A DNA stretch of 64,000 nucleotides, taken from assembly GCA_020161935.1 (NCBI GenBank), contig JAIUNI010000017.1:62001-126000 (forward strand). Reading direction: 5' to 3'. The notes below the pieces were generated by a model. That model made no database searches. It saw nothing but the letters and a program-made list of their open reading frames with translations, and was not told the DNA's origin. The translations under genes and the position numbers were made by a program. Below, piece by piece: positions 59,648 to 64,000 of the stretch; the first letter of the stretch is position 1; each line of letters starts with the position of its first letter. This DNA is from Chloroflexota bacterium. GTDB lineage: Bacteria; Chloroflexota; Anaerolineae; Aggregatilineales; Phototrophicaceae.

Positions 59648-61145
59648 TATGCACCGTTCCCATACTGGCCGAAACCAACTTGTCGCGGCTCAAATCATCA
59701 CCGCTGAGTGCGGCGCTCACCTGCCCGTCGTGCAGTACCAGCACACGGTTGCATAAGCCGAGGAGTTCATCATCGTCACTGCTGTAAAACAGGATCGCCG
59801 TACCGGAGTCGCGAAGCTGCTTGAGCAGATTGTAGAACTCGGCCTTCGCGCCCACGTCGATACCTTTGGTCGGGTCGTTGAGCAGCAGGAGCTTTGGTGC
59901 GCGTAACAGCCATTTACCAATCACGACCTTTTGCGCGTTGCCACCGCTGAGGCTGCTCACCGGCGCATCCAGCGAGGCCATCACCATTTTGAGTTCCTGC
60001 GCCACATTCTGGCTGTCGCTCCGCGCTTTCCTCATGCCAATAGGTGTGCCGTAGCTGCTCCACGACGCGAGCAGCATGTTCTCGAAGATCGAGCGAATGA
60101 GCAGTAAGCCTTCGCTGCCCCGATCACCGGGGACGAGCGCGACACCGGCATTCATGGCATTCTTGGGATGGCTAAAGTGAAGTTCCTCGCCGGAAAGCGA
60201 GATGCGTCCGCTGGATTTGATCGCGCCGAAGATCGCCATCAGCAGGTCGGACTGCCCCTGCCCGTGCAAGCCGCCCAAGCCGAGCAGTTCGCCATCGTGT
60301 ACCGTCAGGCTCACGCCGCGAAGCACATTCGTCTTGAGATCATCAATCGTCAGCCGAACGGGCTTATCAGACACCTCGAAGGCTTGGCGCTGCTGTTCGA
60401 GCAACCCCGCGCCTTCGATCATCAGGTCAACCAATTCGCGGCGGTTGGTGGCTGCAATCACGCGGTCGCCGACGGTGCGCCCGTTACGTAAAACGGTGGC
60501 TTTGTCAGCGATGCGGAAAATTTCTTCCATGCGGTGCGAGACAAAGATGATCGCCATGCCCTGCGCCTTCCAGTCAGCGACCAGTTCAAACAGGCGGTTC
60601 ACCTGCTGGCTGTCGAGGCTGGCAGTGGCTTCGTCCAAGATGATGAGGCGCGGGTCGAAGCTCATGGCTTTCAGGATTTCGACGATTTGGCGCTCGTCAG
60701 GGGTGAGGCTGCTAATCGGCGCGTCCGGTTGAAGGTGCGGTCGGTACAAACCTTTGAACAGGTCGAGCAGGGCTTGGGTGCGCTTGTGCATCTCGCCGCG
60801 GTTGACCATGCCGAACCGCAGCGGTTCATGCCCCAACCAAATATTCTCGGAAACACTCAAATCGGGTATCAGGCTCAGTTCTTGGTAAACCGCGCTGATA
60901 CCCGCTTTGCGGGCTTCGCTGGGGGTGTTGAACGAGACGGGCCGACCATCGACCAGCACACGGCCTTTGTTCGGGCTGATGAGGCCGGTGATGATTTTAC
61001 TAAGGGTGCTTTTACCACTGCCGTTCGCGCCAAGCAGCGCCAGCACCTCGCCGGATTTGACGGCCAAGTTACCGTCGCTGAGGGCAGTTACGCCGCCGTA
61101 GGTTTTGACAGCTTGCTCGGCAACCAAAGTGATATTTTTAACCAC
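59640..61145 (-). CDS. sugar ABC transporter ATP-binding protein (two NBDs)
   Basis: 501 residues; two ATPase domains in tandem as in RbsA/MglA. NBD1 has LLGANGSGKSTLSK (Walker A), a signature SSLTPDERQ and Walker B LIILDEATASLD. NBD2 has a degenerate Walker A (LGGLHGQGQSD), the intact signature SLSGGNAQKV, and Walker B LLLLNDPTKGIDVG, where the usual D-E is N-D. Noncanonical NBD2 residues are common in this family. The start is GTG at 61145, with a weak ribosome site. Confidence 0.95.
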   Translation of the reverse strand: MVKNITLVAEQAVKTYGGVTALSDGNLAVKSGEVLALLGANGSGKSTLSKIITGLISPNKGRVLVDGRPVSFNTPSEARKAGISAVYQELSLIPDLSVSENIWLGHEPLRFGMVNRGEMHKRTQALLDLFKGLYRPHLQPDAPISSLTPDERQIVEILKAMSFDPRLIILDEATASLDSQQVNRLFELVADWKAQGMAIIFVSHRMEEIFRIADKATVLRNGRTVGDRVIAATNRRELVDLMIEGAGLLEQQRQAFEVSDKPVRLTIDDLKTNVLRGVSLTVHDGELLGLGGLHGQGQSDLLMAIFGAIKSSGRISLSGEELHFSHPKNAMNAGVALVPGDRGSEGLLLIRSIFENMLLASWSSYGTPIGMRKARSDSQNVAQELKMVMASLDAPVSSLSGGNAQKVVIGKWLLRAPKLLLLNDPTKGIDVGAKAEFYNLLKQLRDSGTAILFYSSDDDELLGLCNRVLVLHDGQVSAALSGDDLSRDKLVSASMGTVHSE

Positions 61146-61195
61146 AATATCTTATCCACAAAAAACGCGATCACATTTCGGTAATAAGATACGGC

Positions 61196-61259
61196 GGACG
61201 CGATATACCGCGTCCCTACAAAAATCATACATTCGTAGGGACGGCATACAGGCCGTCCG
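61196..61259. repeat. tail-to-tail pair of GTAGGG palindromes
   Basis: GGACGCGATATACCGCGTCC + CTACA (61196-61220) and CGTAGGGACGGCATACAGGC + CGTCC (61234-61259) in the gap between the ATPase and the binding protein genes. Confidence 0.75.
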
Positions 61260-61276
61260 CCGCCATTAACAATGAC

Positions 61277-61303
61277 TGAGGGAGCATTTCTCATCCTCCC
61301 TCA
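61277..61303 (-). other. stem-loop between binding-protein and ATPase genes
   Basis: TGAGGGAG (61277-61284) and CTCCCTCA (61296-61303) form a perfect eight-base stem without a T-run. In such operons a hairpin at this place often stabilises the binding-protein mRNA and raises its level over the ATPase. Confidence 0.6.
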
Positions 61304-61317
61304 GCCGTCTATCTTAT

Positions 61318-62439
61318 TTAGCCCTCAGCCTTCAACAGGTAGGACTTGGCCTGTTCTTGGTCGATCAAACCATCCAGCGTGTAGCTTTCCGGTTGATCCT
61401 TCACTTCGGTGTAAATTTCTTCGAAGTTGTTCGGCAGATCTTGGGGTTCGCCCTCAGCCGGGGTGTAGGTCCATTCCTGACCAAGCACGACATACGGAAT
61501 GGGGACGATGATGCTGTTGCCGTACTGACCACCGAGTTGGTCGGGGTCAATTTCGCCACCAAGCAGCAGTTCAACCGCAATACGCAAGCCGTTGGCGGCA
61601 ATCGCGGGCGGGTTCACCACACCGATGCTCTGGAAGTCAGGGTGGGTTTCGAGGATGGTTGCCCAGTGCTGGAGGAAGCTGGCGCGTGCTTCACCAGTGA
61701 CCAGCGGCCACTTTTCGGGGTTCGCGGTTTCGATGGCGGTCAGAACACCGGTCGCCATACCGTCCTGCGTCCACACGCCGTCGATGTTTGGCAGCGAGGC
61801 GAGGAAGTCGCTCATCACCTGCTGACCGGTCGCCTGATCCCAACTGCCGGTCTCACGACCAACAACCTTAATATCGGGGTATTCAGCCAGTACTTCTTCC
61901 ACACCGTTCATACGAGCGGTATTGGCAGGATGACCGACAAAACCTTCGATAAGAACAATGTCGCCCTTGCCACCCAGCGATTCCGCCAACCAGCGAGCGC
62001 TGATACGCGCCCATTCGGTTTGGTCGATGACGACGTTCAGCACACCTTCACCATCGATTTCTTGGTCAACCGAGATGACGACGATGCCAGCCGCAGCCGC
62101 ATCTTCGAGGCTCAGGCGCAGGGCTTCCGCGTCGCCGGGGTTAACGATGATGGCATCGACACCACGGTTGACGAGGTTCTGAATCTGCTGTTCTTGACCA
62201 GCGGCATCGGTGTCTTCGCTTTCGATCACCAATTCAATTTCGACGTTCAGCGATTCATCGGCATTCAGTTCATCACGGACAGCTTCAAGCTGCTGGATCA
62301 TCTGGGTGCGCCATTCGCTGCTGACAAAGCTGTTCGAAATGCCGACCACGATAGACTGCTTATCTTGAGCCGAGGCGATGCCCAAGCTAAAGACCGCGAG
62401 AACCACTACCAATACAATCGATAAAAATTTCCGATACAT
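61318..62439 (-). CDS. sugar ABC transporter substrate-binding protein (ribose-type, type 1)
   Basis: 373 residues with a signal peptide (MYRKFLSIVLVVVLAVFSLGIASAQ written in parts; cleavage near SAQ-DK) and no lipobox. Type 1 binding fold: VVGISNSFVSSEWRTQMIQQ, NRGVDAIIVNPGDAEAL, GIVVISVDQEI, WTQDGMATGVLTAIE. It gathers the sugar outside the membrane for the transporter encoded downstream. GAGGGA lies close to the ATG. Confidence 0.95.
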   Translation of the reverse strand: MYRKFLSIVLVVVLAVFSLGIASAQDKQSIVVGISNSFVSSEWRTQMIQQLEAVRDELNADESLNVEIELVIESEDTDAAGQEQQIQNLVNRGVDAIIVNPGDAEALRLSLEDAAAAGIVVISVDQEIDGEGVLNVVIDQTEWARISARWLAESLGGKGDIVLIEGFVGHPANTARMNGVEEVLAEYPDIKVVGRETGSWDQATGQQVMSDFLASLPNIDGVWTQDGMATGVLTAIETANPEKWPLVTGEARASFLQHWATILETHPDFQSIGVVNPPAIAANGLRIAVELLLGGEIDPDQLGGQYGNSIIVPIPYVVLGQEWTYTPAEGEPQDLPNNFEEIYTEVKDQPESYTLDGLIDQEQAKSYLLKAEG

Positions 62440-62451
62440 AGTTCCCTCATT

Positions 62452-62479
62452 TATCTACATAAACGATCATATTTGTGAA
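62452..62479 (-). promoter_or_regulatory. possible importer promoter
   Basis: Minus strand: TTCACA (62479-62474), a 16-base spacer and TAGATA (62457-62452), about 12 bases before the binding-protein ATG. Weak -10. Confidence 0.35.
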
Positions 62480-62505
62480 CACCGGTGCTTTGCAGTAAAA
62501 TACTC

Positions 62506-62556
62506 CTACTGGTAAAGCTCCGTATATCCGCACATTTTAATTACGACAACCAGTAG
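62506..62556. promoter_or_regulatory. CTACTGGT / ACCAGTAG inverted arms before the GntR gene
   Basis: Perfect eight-base arms at 62506-62513 and 62549-62556, with a 35-base middle, lie in the divergent gap. They could be a regulator half-site pair or a leader hairpin. Confidence 0.35.
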
Positions 62557-62565
62557 AGTCAAATC

Positions 62566-63333
62566 ATGTGTGCACAATTAACAGTTGATCAGCTTCCACT
62601 GACGGTCGTCAATACCAAGAGTCCGGTTCCCCTCTACTATCAAGTCGAAGCTGACCTCCGAACACTGCTGGATAGCGAGCATGTTTCCGCCGGTGATTTG
62701 CTGCCACCGGAGAATGAATTGGCTGAAGCCTATCGTGTCGGGCGGCACACCATCCGCACGGCGTTGGGGCGGTTGGTGGATGACCGTTTGATCGTCCGTA
62801 AGGCGGGACATGGTACCGTCGTCCAAACCCGCGAGAAGCCGTACCAATTTTCGCTGGCGCGGAGCTTCACCCGACAGATGACGGATATGGGTCTGCACCC
62901 ACACTCCACCGTTCTTCATAATGAAACCCGCACCATTTTACCAACCGACCCCGATATTCTACATGCGAAACTCGGTATACCCTGCCTGCTGCTCGACCGG
63001 CTGCGCTTCGGCGGTGATGAAGCCATCGGCATCCAGCATACGTATGTCATCCTCGAACACTGCCCGAACCTCGGCGAAACCGATTTTAACGACAACTCGC
63101 TCTACGATGTGCTGATGAACCAGTATCATCTCAATATCACCGAGATCATCCACACCGTTAGCGCAGTGACGGCTGACAAACGACAGGCCGAACTCCTGCG
63201 TGTCCAACTCGGTGCGCCGCTGTTGGTCGTCAAAACAGCGGCCTCGCTCGAAAACCACGAGTTGATCGAACACAGCCTGAGCTACTACCGCGCCGACAAG
63301 TACGAATACACGACCACCCACACCTCAAGTTAG
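62566..63333 (+). CDS. GntR family (HutC/UTRA) transcriptional regulator
   Basis: 255 residues. Winged helix-turn-helix: PLYYQVEADLRTLLDSEHVSAGDLLPPENELAEAYRVGRHTIRTALGRLVDDRLI (about 22-80), followed by the UTRA ligand-binding domain (FSLARSFTRQMTDMG, ETRTILPTDPD, PCLLLDRLRFGGDEA). Divergent from the importer operon, so it likely regulates it in response to a sugar or sugar phosphate. Its stop overlaps that of the converging isomerase gene by four bases. Confidence 0.95.
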   Translation: MCAQLTVDQLPLTVVNTKSPVPLYYQVEADLRTLLDSEHVSAGDLLPPENELAEAYRVGRHTIRTALGRLVDDRLIVRKAGHGTVVQTREKPYQFSLARSFTRQMTDMGLHPHSTVLHNETRTILPTDPDILHAKLGIPCLLLDRLRFGGDEAIGIQHTYVILEHCPNLGETDFNDNSLYDVLMNQYHLNITEIIHTVSAVTADKRQAELLRVQLGAPLLVVKTAASLENHELIEHSLSYYRADKYEYTTTHTSS

Positions 63334-64000
63334 CGCATGAATTGTTCGAGGTAGCGGCGCGACTGCACGATTGAGCGCTCGACATCGGCTTGGCTGCCTT
63401 CGTAGGCGCGGTCTTCAACCTCGATGCACACCGGGCCTTTGTAGCCTACGTCATTCAACACCGAGAAGAACGAACCCCAATTGACATCACCCAACCCCGG
63501 TAGCTTGGGACGGTGCCACTTTACACCCATGATGCCATGTTGGTAGAGCAGGTCGCTGTCGATCTTGGTATCTTTGGCGTGAACGTGGATAAACTTGCCG
63601 CCGAACTCCCGGATGCAGCGAATGTAATCAATATGCTGCCAGATCAGGTGTGAGGGGTCAAAGTTCAGGCCGAAGTTGGCACTGGGAATGGCATCAAACA
63701 TGCGCCGCCACACGTCCGGCGAAATGGCGAGGTTTTTGCCACCCGGCCATTCATCCCACGTGAACAGCATCGGGCAGTTTTCGATACCGACGCGCACATT
63801 CTGCGACTCGGCGAAGGCGATCAACGGCTTCCAAACGGCTTCGAAGTCGCCCCACTGGTCGTCAATCGTCTTAACCGGATCACGCCCGACGAAAGTCGTC
63901 ATGGTGTTGATGCCGAGCATGGCGGAGGCGGCAATCACCTTCTTAATATGATCGACATACGTTTGGCGTTCTTCAGCATCCGCCACCAGCGGGTTCGGAT
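63330..64000 (-). CDS. sugar phosphate isomerase/epimerase (TIM barrel), 5' end outside the window
   Basis: The frame stays open to the right edge, reading PNPLVADAEERQTYVDH, so the gene continues beyond 64000 and the GTG at 63986 is not the true start. 223 residues are visible. AP2Ec-type metal residues: E in GIENCPM, D and H in LNFDPSHLIW, H in HVHAKDTK, E in CIEVEDRAYEG. Such enzymes isomerise or epimerise sugars (xylose isomerase-like). Its place beyond the importer and regulator fits sugar catabolism. Confidence 0.92.
   Translation of the reverse strand, partial: PNPLVADAEERQTYVDHIKKVIAASAMLGINTMTTFVGRDPVKTIDDQWGDFEAVWKPLIAFAESQNVRVGIENCPMLFTWDEWPGGKNLAISPDVWRRMFDAIPSANFGLNFDPSHLIWQHIDYIRCIREFGGKFIHVHAKDTKIDSDLLYQHGIMGVKWHRPKLPGLGDVNWGSFFSVLNDVGYKGPVCIEVEDRAYEGSQADVERSIVQSRRYLEQFMR

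Noticed and set aside
5131..61259. CRISPR array
   Set aside because: The palindromic repeats are scattered singly or in pairs with variable cores and no regular spacers; no cas genes.
1..64000. tRNA, rRNA or phage/transposase genes
   Set aside because: No cloverleaf with CCA-type end, no rRNA text and no integrase or transposase motif was recognised by eye; a covariance search would be needed to exclude small RNAs.

Overview
The window looks like a chromosomal segment of a filamentous or environmental Chloroflexota, most likely Anaerolineae-like. This is an inference from style, not from a marker gene. The signs are a 12-visible-gene nuoA-L complex I operon with separate nuoC and nuoD, single-pass envelope proteins with Pro/Thr-rich (TPTPEP-type) linkers, secreted beta-propellers, an L,D-transpeptidase, F420/flavin PPOX-type proteins, and many short dispersed repeats between GC-rich genes. 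No rRNA, tRNA, CRISPR array, transposase or phage gene was found.

Layout. 1-14057 (minus strand): the complex I operon A-B-C-D-E-F-[3 extra genes]-G-H-[1 AT-rich extra gene]-I-J-K-L, with L cut by the window edge. NuoJ carries a roughly 225-residue DUF4397-like soluble insert and NuoH has long extensions. 14386-21209: small membrane proteins, an M20 peptidase, a DUF433/DUF5615 toxin-antitoxin pair whose toxin has an in-frame stop, a serine beta-lactamase-like hydrolase, a nucleotidyltransferase and a GAF protein. 21391-23770: a HEAT-like protein, an AT-rich DUF3644 gene and a long repeat element. 23768-26652: lacI, M19 dipeptidase and lutA-like Fe-S protein in a tight operon. 26751-31513: two tandem GNAT paralogues, two alpha/beta hydrolases, a 2H phosphoesterase, a DinB-receiver fusion and a DUF1579-like protein. 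31565-39177: GH36 alpha-galactosidase, two PPOX paralogues, two PD40 propeller proteins separated by an inserted AT-rich WD40 gene, and an L,D-transpeptidase. 39235-48012: glycosyltransferase, slipin, a receiver-DUF309 protein, class I aldolase, DUF6958 protein, SDR, GNAT, MetE-like protein and a metallo-hydrolase. 48159-52747: a sugar-catabolic set (SIS, FAD oxidoreductase, ROK kinase, Gfo/Idh/MocA). 52970-57352: PQQ-type sugar dehydrogenase, RidA, PLP decarboxylase and a lactonase-like MBL protein. 57699-64000: a sugar ABC importer (binding protein, ATPase, two permeases) divergent from a GntR/UTRA regulator, then a TIM-barrel sugar isomerase/epimerase cut by the edge.

How it fits together. 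The right third is a carbohydrate uptake and catabolism region: importer, kinase, isomerases, dehydrogenases, GH36 and aldolase, with LacI and GntR controllers. Complex I at the left supplies respiratory NADH oxidation.

The most unusual material is not a gene cluster but repeat biology. (1) A MITE family has about 24-bp imperfect terminal inverted repeats and perfect 8-bp target duplications: 44425-44604 and 56487-56635. The second copy is inserted in a Shine-Dalgarno sequence, and its target duplication rebuilds that sequence. (2) Degenerate 7-bp-phased tracts (like cyanobacterial STRR sequences), GTAGGG palindromes and TTTAACC(A/G)C boxes sit directly at gene 3' ends, and several stop codons lie inside them. 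(3) A 33-bp direct duplication brackets the AT-rich WD40 gene and splits an ancestral ATGA-coupled PD40 gene pair.
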